Positions 55,531 through 63,490 of a stretch of DNA of 64,000 nucleotides are shown one piece after another. The stretch lies in contig NZ_CP149514.1 of the NCBI RefSeq assembly GCF_045291545.1, positions 1 through 64,000 on the forward strand, in the 5' to 3' direction. The stretch's first letter is position 1, and each line of letters opens with the position of its first letter. This DNA comes from Gallaecimonas sp045291545. Its GTDB lineage: Bacteria > Pseudomonadota > Gammaproteobacteria > Enterobacterales > Gallaecimonadaceae. The position numbers were made by a program, and so were the translations under genes. The notes beneath the pieces are model-generated. The model did no database searches. It was given only the letters and a program-made list of their open reading frames with translations, and was not told where the DNA came from.

Positions 55531-56886
55531 ATGTCCCAGTATCAATATGATTTATTTGTGATTGGCGGTGGCAGTGGTGGTGTTCGCGCCAGCCGTATGG
55601 CGGCCGCTAGCGGCGCCCGTGTGGCCGTTGCCGAAGGCAGCGATATGGGCGGCACCTGCGTGAACCTCGGCTGCATCCCCAAGAAGCTGTATGCCTATGC
55701 CGCCGAATTTGGCCACGGCTTTGAGCAGGCTCGCGGCTTTGGTTGGCATAGCGAGCGCCCGGCCTTTGACTGGCATAAGCTCAAGGCCAACAGAGCCAAG
55801 GAAATCAGTCGTCTGAACGGTATTTACGATGGCCTGATGGATGGCGCCAAGGTGGCCGTTTATCGCGGTATGGCCAAGATCAGCGGTGCCCATACGGTTA
55901 TAGTCGGCGGGCAGGAAATCAGCGCCGAGCGTATTTTGGTCGCTGTTGGTGGCTGGCCCTTCGTGCCTTTTATTCACGGCCGCGAACATGCCATTACTTC
56001 CAATGAAGTATTTGATTTGCCGACTTTTCCGAAACGTCTGGCGGTGGTGGGCGGCGGTTACATTGCCTCCGAGTTTGCATCCATTTTCAGTGGCCTGGGC
56101 AGCGAAGTAGTGCAAATTTACCGTGGTGAGGCGTTGCTGCGCGGCTTCGACGACGATGTCCGGCATTTTGTCGGTGAAGAAATGGCCAAAGACGGCATCG
56201 CCTTTCGTTTTCACAACAACGTCACCGCTATCCACAAGACCGATACCGGCCTGCGCTTGGCGTTGGCTGACGGCGAAGAGCTGGAAGTGGATCAGGTACT
56301 TTTTGCAACAGGTCGCGTACCACGTACCCATGATTTGGGGCTGGAAGCGGTGGGGGTCGAACTGGACGCCAAAGGCGCTATCAAGGTCAATGAACAATTC
56401 CAAAGCAGCGTCGACAGTATTTATGCGCTGGGCGATGTGATTGACCGGATGCAGCTAACGCCGGTCGCCCTGGCCGAAGCCATGACGCTGGTTAACCACC
56501 TCTACGGGGATGGCAGCCGTGACATGAGTTATGACTATGTACCCACAGCGGTGTTTACCCACCCCAATATCGGCACCGTTGGCCTGACCGAAACCGCAGC
56601 GCGGGCCAAATACGGCGACGTTACGGTGTTCAAGTCCGATTTTCGGCCCCTTAAACATACCTTGTCTGGCTCCCTGGAGCGCAGTTTCATGAAGCTGATA
56701 GTGGATACGGCCTCTGATCGGGTGGTAGGGCTGCACATGGTCGGTGCCGACGCCGGGGAAATTACCCAAGGCTTTGCGGTGGCCATGAAGGCTGGTGCCA
56801 CCAAAGCGGTTTTTGATGCCACTATCGGTATTCATCCCACCTCGGCAGAAGAGTTTGTGACCATGCGTACACCGGCAAAAACGTAA
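55531..56886 (+). CDS. gor: Glutathione-disulfide reductase
   Basis: Glutathione reductase regenerates GSH from GSSG with NADPH. The 451-residue FAD protein (E. coli 450) has the GGGSGGVRAS FAD motif, the redox pair Cys43/Cys48 in GGTCVNLGCIPKKL, the NADPH motif VVGGGYIASEFASIF, and the C-terminal active-site IGIHPTSAEEF with catalytic His. It has its own CAGGGGAGC ribosome site. Next gene prlC is a common neighbour of gor in this class. Confidence 0.97.
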   Translation: MSQYQYDLFVIGGGSGGVRASRMAAASGARVAVAEGSDMGGTCVNLGCIPKKLYAYAAEFGHGFEQARGFGWHSERPAFDWHKLKANRAKEISRLNGIYDGLMDGAKVAVYRGMAKISGAHTVIVGGQEISAERILVAVGGWPFVPFIHGREHAITSNEVFDLPTFPKRLAVVGGGYIASEFASIFSGLGSEVVQIYRGEALLRGFDDDVRHFVGEEMAKDGIAFRFHNNVTAIHKTDTGLRLALADGEELEVDQVLFATGRVPRTHDLGLEAVGVELDAKGAIKVNEQFQSSVDSIYALGDVIDRMQLTPVALAEAMTLVNHLYGDGSRDMSYDYVPTAVFTHPNIGTVGLTETAARAKYGDVTVFKSDFRPLKHTLSGSLERSFMKLIVDTASDRVVGLHMVGADAGEITQGFAVAMKAGATKAVFDATIGIHPTSAEEFVTMRTPAKT

Positions 56887-56958
56887 TGGTTTGTGTCCGT
56901 AGTGGTGGCGATTTTTTAAACTGAGGTAAAGTAATGATGAACCTAACTGGAGTCCGTC

Positions 56959-57171
56959 ATGAGTGTATTTACCTTTGTTCTGTGGGTGGTGATTGCCAGT
57001 CTGGCCGCCGGTATTATCAACAACTGGATGAAGCATCGCGCCAAGGCATCTGAGCAGCCCGATGCAAAGCTGCAGGAGGAACTGGCGGAGCTGAAAAAGC
57101 GGGTAGTGGCATTGGAACAAATTGTCACTGACAGCGAGTATCAGCTGAAAAAGGATTTTGAAAAACTCTGA
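56959..57171 (+). CDS. Small membrane protein, PspB-like
   Basis: This 70-residue protein has one N-terminal membrane helix (about 4-22, FTFVLWVVIASLAAGII) and a charged coiled-coil tail (LQEELAELKKRVVALEQIVTD). This layout and the RVVALEQI-type stretch resemble phage shock protein B, but there are no psp neighbours. It has its own start with CTGGAG upstream and is followed by a GGCCGGC hairpin. Confidence 0.65.
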   Translation: MSVFTFVLWVVIASLAAGIINNWMKHRAKASEQPDAKLQEELAELKKRVVALEQIVTDSEYQLKKDFEKL

Positions 57172-57190
57172 GGCCGGCTTTGCCGGCCTT
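57171..57190 (+). terminator. Hairpin after the PspB-like gene
   Basis: AGGCCGGC and GCCGGCCT form an 8-bp stem with a TTTT loop at the stop codon. The T tail is weak, so termination may be partial. Confidence 0.6.
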
Positions 57191-57246
57191 GAACTTTGCC
57201 CATTCGGCCCAATCTCAACACGTATCCCTCATACGAGAAGTGATTT

Positions 57247-59277
57247 ATGTCCAACCCGTTACTGACCAACGCCGTATTACCCCCCTTCAGTGCCATCAAG
57301 CCCGAGCACATCAAGCCTGCCATCGAGCAGCTGCTGGCAGATTGCCGCGCTGCCGTTGAAGCCACAGCCCAGGCTGAAGGTGAGCCTAGCTGGCAGAGCC
57401 TGATTGAACCACTGGAAGAAACCGGTGATCGGCTGGCGAAAGCCTGGTCGCCGGTTTCTCACCTCAACGCGGTGATGAGCAATGATGCCTGGCGGGCGGC
57501 CTATGAGTCATGCCTGCCGCTGCTGAGTGAGTACAGCACCTGGGTTGGCCAGTACCAGCCGCTCTTTGCGGCTTATCAGCGATTGGCTGGTAGCCCGGCA
57601 TTTGCGCACTTGAGCGCGGCCCAGCAAAAAGCCATCAACAACAGTCTGCGAGACTTCCACCTGTCCGGGGTTGATCTACCCGAAGAGAAAAAACAGCGCT
57701 TCGGTGAGATCCGGGCACGCCTGTCAGAGTTGTCCTCAAGCTACGCCAATAATGTGCTGGATGCGACCCAGGCCTGGCAGAAACATATTACTGATGAAAC
57801 CGCCCTGGCAGGCCTGCCGGCAGACGCCAAAGCGATGCTGGCTGAACTGGCTGACAGTAAAGGCAGAACCGGCTGGTTATTGACCCTGGATGTGCCGGCC
57901 TATCTGGCGGTGATGACGTATGCCGACGATCGCGCCTTACGCGAGGAAATGTACCGTGCATACAGTACCCGGGCCTCCGAGCTTGGAGACAGCCAATTCG
58001 ATAACAGTGCCATCATGGATGAAACCCTGGCGTTGCGCCATGAACTGGCGGTGCTGCTGGGCTACGGCAACTACGCTGAACTTAGCCTGGCCACCAAAAT
58101 GGCCGACACCCCGGCTCAGGTTGAACAGTTCTTGGTTGATCTTGCTGTCAAATCCAAGCCGCAGGGAGAGCGGGATCTACAAGAGCTGCGGGCCTTTGCC
58201 GCCGAGCAAGGCTGTGCTGATCTGCAAAGCTGGGATCTGAGCTATTACAGCGAAAAACTCAAAGACAGCCGCTATAGCGTCAGTGATGAAAAGCTCAAAC
58301 CGTACTTCCCGGAAACCAAAGTTGTGCCGGGGCTGTTTGCGGTCGTAAACAAGCTCTTTGCCGTGGATATTGCGGAGCGTAAAGATGTGGATCTTTACCA
58401 CCCGGAGGTGCGCTTCTTTGATATCAGCAAAGACGGTGAACACATCGGCAGCTTTTATCTTGACCTCTATGCCCGCGAAGGCAAGCGTGGTGGCGCCTGG
58501 ATGGATGATTGCCGGGGCAGCCGCACCCTTGCCGATGGCAGCCGGCAAAAGCCGGTGGCTTATCTGACCTGTAACTTCTCGCGGCCGGTAGGGGGCAAGC
58601 CTGCACTGTTTACTCACGACGAAGTCATTACCCTGTTTCACGAGTTTGGTCACGGCCTGCACCATATGCTGACCCGGGTTGATGTGGCCGAGGTTGCCGG
58701 CATTAACGGTGTGCCCTGGGATGCGGTAGAGCTGCCCAGCCAGTTCCTGGAAAACTGGTGCTGGGCGCCGGAAGCGCTGGCCATTATTTCCGGCCATGTC
58801 GAAACCGCTGAACCGCTGCCGCAAGCCCTGCTGGATAACCTGCTGGCCGCCCGCAACTTCCAAAGCGCCATGCAGATGCTGCGACAGCTTGAGTTTTCCC
58901 TGTTCGACCTGCGCCTGCACCGCGATTACGACCCAGGCCAGGGTGGGCGCATTCAGTCGGTTCTGGATGAGGTTCGGGCGCAGGTGTCGGTGATGACGCC
59001 GCCGTCTTTCAACCGCTTCCAGCATGGCTTCGCGCACATTTTTGCCGGGGGCTATGCGGCTGGCTATTACTCCTACAAGTGGGCGGAAGTCCTCAGTGCC
59101 GATGCGTTTGGCCGCTTCGAGGAAGAAGGGGTCTTTAATGCCGACACGGGCCGTGCCTTTGTTGACTGCATTCTCAGTCAGGGCGGCTCGCAAGAGCCGA
59201 TGGAATTGTTCAAAGCCTTCCGGGGCCGGGAGCCATCGGTGGAGCCGTTATTGCGCCACAGTGGCATTGCCGCCTGA
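57247..59277 (+). CDS. prlC: Oligopeptidase A
   Basis: Oligopeptidase A is an M3-family zinc metallopeptidase that degrades signal-peptide fragments and other short peptides in the cytosol. The 676-residue protein (E. coli 680) has the zinc motif LFHEFGHGLHHML at about 460 and the third ligand region GVPWDAVELPSQFLENW. Start and N-terminus (SNPLLTNAVLPPFSAIKPEHI) are typical. The stop overlaps the next gene start by one base (TGATG). Confidence 0.96.
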   Translation: MSNPLLTNAVLPPFSAIKPEHIKPAIEQLLADCRAAVEATAQAEGEPSWQSLIEPLEETGDRLAKAWSPVSHLNAVMSNDAWRAAYESCLPLLSEYSTWVGQYQPLFAAYQRLAGSPAFAHLSAAQQKAINNSLRDFHLSGVDLPEEKKQRFGEIRARLSELSSSYANNVLDATQAWQKHITDETALAGLPADAKAMLAELADSKGRTGWLLTLDVPAYLAVMTYADDRALREEMYRAYSTRASELGDSQFDNSAIMDETLALRHELAVLLGYGNYAELSLATKMADTPAQVEQFLVDLAVKSKPQGERDLQELRAFAAEQGCADLQSWDLSYYSEKLKDSRYSVSDEKLKPYFPETKVVPGLFAVVNKLFAVDIAERKDVDLYHPEVRFFDISKDGEHIGSFYLDLYAREGKRGGAWMDDCRGSRTLADGSRQKPVAYLTCNFSRPVGGKPALFTHDEVITLFHEFGHGLHHMLTRVDVAEVAGINGVPWDAVELPSQFLENWCWAPEALAIISGHVETAEPLPQALLDNLLAARNFQSAMQMLRQLEFSLFDLRLHRDYDPGQGGRIQSVLDEVRAQVSVMTPPSFNRFQHGFAHIFAGGYAAGYYSYKWAEVLSADAFGRFEEEGVFNADTGRAFVDCILSQGGSQEPMELFKAFRGREPSVEPLLRHSGIAA

Positions 59278-59960
59278 TGCGCGAGCCGTTTGATGCTATC
59301 TGGGCGCGCGCCGCTGAGCGTAAAGGGGGTGAAGCCGGGCTAAAAGCGCTGCTGCGGCCACCCTCGCACTTTGCTGATCTGACAACCCTGAGTGACGATC
59401 GGCTACTGGCAGCCTTTACCCGGCAGATCTTTCAAAGTGGTTTTGTCTGGCGGGTAGTGGAGCAAAAATGGCCTGACTTTGAGGCGGTATTCTTCGGTTT
59501 TGATGTAGAGAAAATGCTGTTGTTGCCGGATGAAGTCTGGGAACAAAAAGCGCAGGATCCGCGCATCATCCGTAATGCCAAAAAAGTGCTGACCATTCGC
59601 CACAATGCGCAGCTGTTGCAGGATTTGGCTGAGCGCCACGGCAGCGCCGCTGACTGGTTGCGCCAATGGCCCGGCAATGACGTGGTGGGCCTGTGGCAAT
59701 ACCTGAAAAAACACGGCGCCCGCCTGGGTGGCAATACTGGCCCTTATGCGCTGCGTCGGCTGGGGGTGGATACCTTTTTGCTGAGCCAGGATGTCGAACA
59801 CTACTTGCGCCATACCGGCATCGTTGACGGTGGTCTTGGCAGCCAGCGGTCACTGCGGGCTATACAAGGTGCTTTTGATGCCTGGCAGGCAGAGTCAGCG
59901 CTGAGCTTCAACGAGATCAGTCAATGCATCAGTTATTCGGTGGGTGACAACTGCGTCTGA
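59277..59960 (+). CDS. DNA-3-methyladenine glycosylase I-like protein
   Basis: This 227-residue protein matches the adenine glycosylase (Tag) family fold: TRQIFQSGFVWRVVEQKWPDFEAVF corresponds to the Tag helix that holds the base pocket, and IIRNAKKVLTIRHNAQLLQ to its IIRHRGKIQAIIGNA. The N-terminal Cys/His and C-terminal His/Cys zinc ligands of E. coli Tag are not obvious, so it belongs to a divergent branch. It is coupled to prlC by a TGATG overlap. Removal of 3-methyladenine is likely but unproven. Confidence 0.75.
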   Translation: MREPFDAIWARAAERKGGEAGLKALLRPPSHFADLTTLSDDRLLAAFTRQIFQSGFVWRVVEQKWPDFEAVFFGFDVEKMLLLPDEVWEQKAQDPRIIRNAKKVLTIRHNAQLLQDLAERHGSAADWLRQWPGNDVVGLWQYLKKHGARLGGNTGPYALRRLGVDTFLLSQDVEHYLRHTGIVDGGLGSQRSLRAIQGAFDAWQAESALSFNEISQCISYSVGDNCV

Positions 59961-59962
59961 GC

Positions 59963-59987
59963 AAACCCGGGCTTGCCCGGGTTTTTT
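59963..59987. terminator. Terminator between glycosylase and flavoprotein genes
   Basis: AAACCCGGGC and GCCCGGGTTT form a 10-bp stem with a two-base loop followed by T6. Its position between two convergent genes suggests use in both directions. Confidence 0.82.
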
Positions 59988-60468
59988 ATGCGGCTTTGAA
60001 GTGCGCGGCAGCAATGGCCATGCTGGCGGCATCCAGGCCAGCCGAGGTGTCCACATAGCTCATGCCCTGATAGTGCATCCCCAGGTAGTCAAAAGTGAGT
60101 CGGAACGGCTCCTCAAAGCAATCTGGTGGCGTTGCCGCCCCTCCGGTGGCCAGTACTCCGGCTTGCTTACCCCGTAACAGTCTTCCCATGTCTTTATGGT
60201 GTTCCAGCAGGTCGGTGATACGGTCAAAGAACAGTTTCATCTGGCCGCTCATGCTGTACCAGTACAATGGGCTGGCAAAAAGAATGCGGTCATAGCGAAG
60301 CAGGGTTTCCATCAACGCCAGAAAGTCATCGCCAGTGCCGTTGTCGCGGTAGTCAAAAGGGCGGATCTGATAACCGTTGAGGTTCAGCACGGGGTAACCA
60401 AGCGTTTCACAAAGGCTTGCGGTATAGCCGTTACCGCGGGCACTGCCTAACAAGATTACGGTCTGCAT
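59986..60468 (-). CDS. Flavodoxin-like NAD(P)H oxidoreductase
   Basis: This 160-residue protein has a flavodoxin-like fold with the FMN phosphate loop LLGSARGNGYTASL and the ASPLYWYSMSGQMKLFFDR motif of NADPH-dependent FMN reductases. The substrate is unknown. Its start overlaps the stop of the VOC gene in TGATG, so the two are made together. It ends in the convergent terminator at 59963. Confidence 0.82.
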   Translation of the reverse strand: MQTVILLGSARGNGYTASLCETLGYPVLNLNGYQIRPFDYRDNGTGDDFLALMETLLRYDRILFASPLYWYSMSGQMKLFFDRITDLLEHHKDMGRLLRGKQAGVLATGGAATPPDCFEEPFRLTFDYLGMHYQGMSYVDTSAGLDAASMAIAAAHFKAA

Positions 60469-60908
60469 CAGTGTGGCTCCGGCAAGTACTGGTGGCGCAA
60501 GGCGTTATCGGCGGTGCGGTAGTGGATCAGCTCCAGCATCACCCCTTCGTGTAATTTTACGTACATGCGTTCACGGGCCGGGTGAGGTGTGCTGTTTTGC
60601 CAGGTCAGGCCCATGGCCTGGGCTCGCTGCCGGTAGGGTTCGAGATCATCCACTACCAGCCCCAGGTGGTTAAAGTAAGGCTGTGGGTTGGCAATGAAAT
60701 CCGTATCAGGAGCCGGTGATTGTAGCGCGAAATAGCAGTCGTCTGTGCCCACATGAGCCCAGCGAAGCAGGCTTTGGCCCTTGCCAAAAGTGCTCTTGAT
60801 GGTGTCTTCAGCACGATGGCGCAGGCGAAATGTCGGGAAGAAAGTCAGCAGTTGCTTAATGGCACCATCCAGATCCGGCACGGTGACGTTGTAGTGTTCC
60901 AGATACAT
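60468..60908 (-). CDS. VOC family (glyoxalase/dioxygenase-like) protein
   Basis: This 146-residue protein has the paired beta-alpha-beta-beta-beta layout of the vicinal oxygen chelate superfamily (LEHYNVTVPDLDGAIKQL ... FNHLGLVVDDLEPYRQRA ... RMYVKLHEGVMLELIHY). Metal-ligand candidates are His4, the HLGLVV His and the C-terminal Glu in LELIHY. The function is not assignable from sequence. It leads a two-gene unit with the flavoprotein. Confidence 0.78.
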   Translation of the reverse strand: MYLEHYNVTVPDLDGAIKQLLTFFPTFRLRHRAEDTIKSTFGKGQSLLRWAHVGTDDCYFALQSPAPDTDFIANPQPYFNHLGLVVDDLEPYRQRAQAMGLTWQNSTPHPARERMYVKLHEGVMLELIHYRTADNALRHQYLPEPH

Positions 60909-61047
60909 GCTAGCTACCTTTTTAAATAAATTACTTTATAAATCTGCGCTCACTTGTTTTGTTTGTAAAGCTTTCACTTTGTAAAGTGAGCGATTGTCGT
61001 TATCGATAGAGCACAGTAGACTGGCCCCGCCACCACCGGAGACCCTT
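60909..61047. promoter_or_regulatory. Divergent intergenic region with repeated CTTTGTAAAG-like elements
   Basis: This AT-rich region between the VOC gene and rsmJ holds CTTTATAAA at 60934, TTTGTAAAG at 60962 and CTTTGTAAAG at 60977, the last two 16 bases apart. CGCTCACTT (60947-60955) and AAGTGAGCG (60984-60992) form a perfect 9-bp inverted repeat around them. It looks like an operator cluster for an unidentified regulator. Confidence 0.5.
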
Positions 61048-61782
61048 ATGCCTATCCCGTTATTGTGTGAAAGCCCGCACCGGGCCAGAACTGCCGAGGC
61101 CTTACGCCAGCGCTTCGGCTTGTTAGCAGCGGGGCCTGGGCAGTGTGTGCTGGTACTGACTGACCAGCGCCTGGAACTGCGTAAAACGGATGAACCGAAA
61201 CTGGGTGCCGTTTACGTAGACTTTGCCGGTGGTGCCATGGCGCACCGTCGCCAGTTTGGCGGCGGCCGGGGCCAGGCGATTGCCAAAGCGGTGGGGCTGA
61301 AAAAGGGCGCTTGTCCGTCGGTTATTGACGCCACTGCCGGCCTGGGCCGAGATGCCTTCGTGCTGGCCAGCCTGGGATGCCAGGTAACGCTGCTGGAGCG
61401 TCACGGTGCGGTGGCGGCCCTGCTGGCAGATGGCCTGGCCAGGGCCGCTGACGATGCCGAGGTAGCGCCCATCGTGGCGCGCATGCAGCTGCAGCACGGG
61501 CCGGCACTGGCGCTACTGCCAACACTGGCGGCCGACGTGGTCTACCTTGACCCCATGTATCCGCATCGTGATAAATCAGCACTGGTGAAAAAAGAAATGC
61601 GGGTGTTTCAAGCGCTGGTAGGCGCCGACCCGGATGCCGATGCTCTGCTGGCTACCGCTAAGGCGGCTGCCAGGCAAAAGGTGGTGGTAAAACGCCCTGA
61701 CTACGCCATGCCCATGGCGGGGGTAACACCGGCGTCTACCGTTGCAACCAAGAAAAACCGCTTTGATATCTACCCCTGCTAA
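61048..61782 (+). CDS. rsmJ: 16S rRNA (guanine-1516-N2)-methyltransferase RsmJ
   Basis: RsmJ methylates G1516 of 16S rRNA. The ATG at 61048 (CCGGAG upstream) gives 244 residues (E. coli 250). It has the S-adenosylmethionine motif VIDATAGLGRDAFVLASLG, the VTLLERHGAVAALLADGL acidic motif and the catalytic-type DPMYPHRDKSALVKKEM block. It is divergent from the VOC gene and followed by a weak hairpin and the peroxiredoxin gene. Confidence 0.93.
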   Translation: MPIPLLCESPHRARTAEALRQRFGLLAAGPGQCVLVLTDQRLELRKTDEPKLGAVYVDFAGGAMAHRRQFGGGRGQAIAKAVGLKKGACPSVIDATAGLGRDAFVLASLGCQVTLLERHGAVAALLADGLARAADDAEVAPIVARMQLQHGPALALLPTLAADVVYLDPMYPHRDKSALVKKEMRVFQALVGADPDADALLATAKAAARQKVVVKRPDYAMPMAGVTPASTVATKKNRFDIYPC

Positions 61783-61832
61783 GCCTGCTGCGTTAGGCTT
61801 TTCGAAATAACTGACGCGCTTTCAAGGAGCAC

Positions 61833-62309
61833 ATGATGATCAAGGTCGGTGACCCAATTCCCGCCGCCACGTTGCAACAAATGGTCGACGGTAAACCCAG
61901 CAGTATTGACAGCCAGGCCTTTTTTGCCGGTAAAAAAGTCGTTCTGTTTGCCGTCCCTGGTGCCTTTACACCGACCTGCAGCGCCGCACACTTACCGGGT
62001 TTTGTGGTACAGGCCGAGCAATTCAAGGCCAAGGGTGTGGATGCCATTGTCTGTTTGTCGGTCAATGATGTGTTTGTCATGGCTGCCTGGGGCGAAGCGC
62101 AAAACGCTGATGCCATTAACCTGTGGGCGGATGGCGGTGCCACCTTTACTCGTGCCCTGGGGCTAGATATGGATACCGGTGATTTTGGCGGCATTCGCAG
62201 CCAGCGATACGCCATGGTGGTGGACGATGGCATCGTCACGCACCTGGCTGTGGAGGCGCCGAAAACCTTTGAGGTTTCCAGTGCCGAGGCCGTACTGGCG
62301 GTATTGTGA
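61833..62309 (+). CDS. Peroxiredoxin (Prx5-type)
   Basis: This 158-residue thiol peroxidase has the Prx5-like core KVVLFAVPGAFTPTCSAAHLPGF with peroxidatic Cys49 and a second Cys at 74. It would reduce hydrogen peroxide or organic peroxides; its electron donor, glutaredoxin or thioredoxin, cannot be read from the sequence, though a glutathione reductase gene lies 5 kb away. An ATG three bases further is equally possible. Its stop overlaps the mscS-like start. Confidence 0.9.
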   Translation: MMIKVGDPIPAATLQQMVDGKPSSIDSQAFFAGKKVVLFAVPGAFTPTCSAAHLPGFVVQAEQFKAKGVDAIVCLSVNDVFVMAAWGEAQNADAINLWADGGATFTRALGLDMDTGDFGGIRSQRYAMVVDDGIVTHLAVEAPKTFEVSSAEAVLAVL

Positions 62310-63406
62310 TGGACAAGCTCAGTGCCGGTTGGAAAAGCCTGTACCAGACCATGACCCAGTGGCTGGGTGAGGGCTGGCTGGTGGATGTATTGCTGATTAT
62401 TGGCATGACGCTGCTGGTGACACTGGCCTGGCGGCTCATTGCCAAACGGATCTTTAGCCTGGCTGGCCGTTCAGCCACCCGCTGGGACGATATTCTCTGG
62501 GATGCGCTGAACGGCCCGGTAAATTGGCTGATCCTGCTGGTGGGCGTCAGTATGGTGGCCGATACCGTCGCAGAACGTATTGACTCCAACCTCACCGATT
62601 ACCTGCCGGTTGCCCGCCAGGTGCTACTGGAAGTGCTTTTTGCCTGGGGAGCCTGGCGGCTGACCAATGGCGGTGAAGGCGAATTTGTTCGCAAGGGCAA
62701 AGACATCACTACAGTGCAGGCGGTGGGCAAACTGGTCAAAGCCTCGATTCTGGTAGTGGTGCTATTGACCGTCTTTCAGAGCCTGGGGATCAGTATCTCC
62801 GGCCTGCTGGCCTTTGGCGGTGTTGGTGGCCTGGTTATCGGTATGGCTGCCAAGGATCTGCTGGCCAACTTCTTTGGGGCCGTGGTGGTTTACTTCGACA
62901 AACCGTTCAAGGTGGGTGACTGGATCCGCAGCCCTGACCGTGCCATTGAAGGCACGGTGGAGCGTATCGGTTTTCGGGTGACGCAGATCCGCACCTTCGA
63001 CAAGCGGCCGCTGTATGTCCCTAATGCGGTGTTTACGCAGATTTCGGTAGAAAACCCGTCACGGATGCAAAACCGCCGCATCTACGAAACCATCGGCATT
63101 CGTTATCAGGACTCGGCATTAATGCACAAGGTGATCGAGCAAGTGCGCGCCATGCTGGAAAGCCATGAAGACATCGACCAGAACCAGACGCTGATCGTGA
63201 ACTTTAATGCCTTTGGTGCTTCCAGCCTGGACTTTTTTATCTATACCTTTACCCGCACCACCGACTGGGTGACTTACCACAGCATCAAGCAAGACGTGCT
63301 GCTCAAGGTGCTGGGGATCATTCACGAGCTGGGAGCCGACTGCGCCTTCCCGACGCAGACCCTGCATATCGACTCCTTACCCGAAGCACTGGCCAACCGC
63401 CAGTAA
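62309..63406 (+). CDS. MscS-family small-conductance mechanosensitive channel
   Basis: MscS channels open on membrane tension and release solutes during osmotic downshock. The 365-residue protein has N-terminal membrane helices (about 25-115), the pore-lining TM3 and beta domain (LLAFGGVGGLVIGMAAKDLLANFFGA, then FKVGDWIRSP) and a C-terminal cytosolic vestibule. The ATG at 62309 overlaps the peroxiredoxin stop (TGATG); a GTG three bases earlier is also in frame. It is longer than the minimal E. coli MscS (286). Confidence 0.92.
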   Translation: MDKLSAGWKSLYQTMTQWLGEGWLVDVLLIIGMTLLVTLAWRLIAKRIFSLAGRSATRWDDILWDALNGPVNWLILLVGVSMVADTVAERIDSNLTDYLPVARQVLLEVLFAWGAWRLTNGGEGEFVRKGKDITTVQAVGKLVKASILVVVLLTVFQSLGISISGLLAFGGVGGLVIGMAAKDLLANFFGAVVVYFDKPFKVGDWIRSPDRAIEGTVERIGFRVTQIRTFDKRPLYVPNAVFTQISVENPSRMQNRRIYETIGIRYQDSALMHKVIEQVRAMLESHEDIDQNQTLIVNFNAFGASSLDFFIYTFTRTTDWVTYHSIKQDVLLKVLGIIHELGADCAFPTQTLHIDSLPEALANRQ

Positions 63407-63414
63407 TATCAAAC

Positions 63415-63439
63415 GCCGGCCACCAGGCCGGCTTTTTTT
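63415..63439 (+). terminator. Terminator after the MscS-family gene
   Basis: GCCGGCC and GGCCGGC form a 7-bp stem with an ACCA loop followed by seven T. Confidence 0.9.
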
Positions 63440-63490
63440 GGTGTTATGGCCAGACCTGCGTAGACTAGCGGCCTCGAAACAGGGGGGCGG

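Noticed and set aside
58177..59193. Open frame of about 338 codons antisense to prlC
   Set aside because: Complete overlap with oligopeptidase A including its zinc site; no domain in the antisense product.
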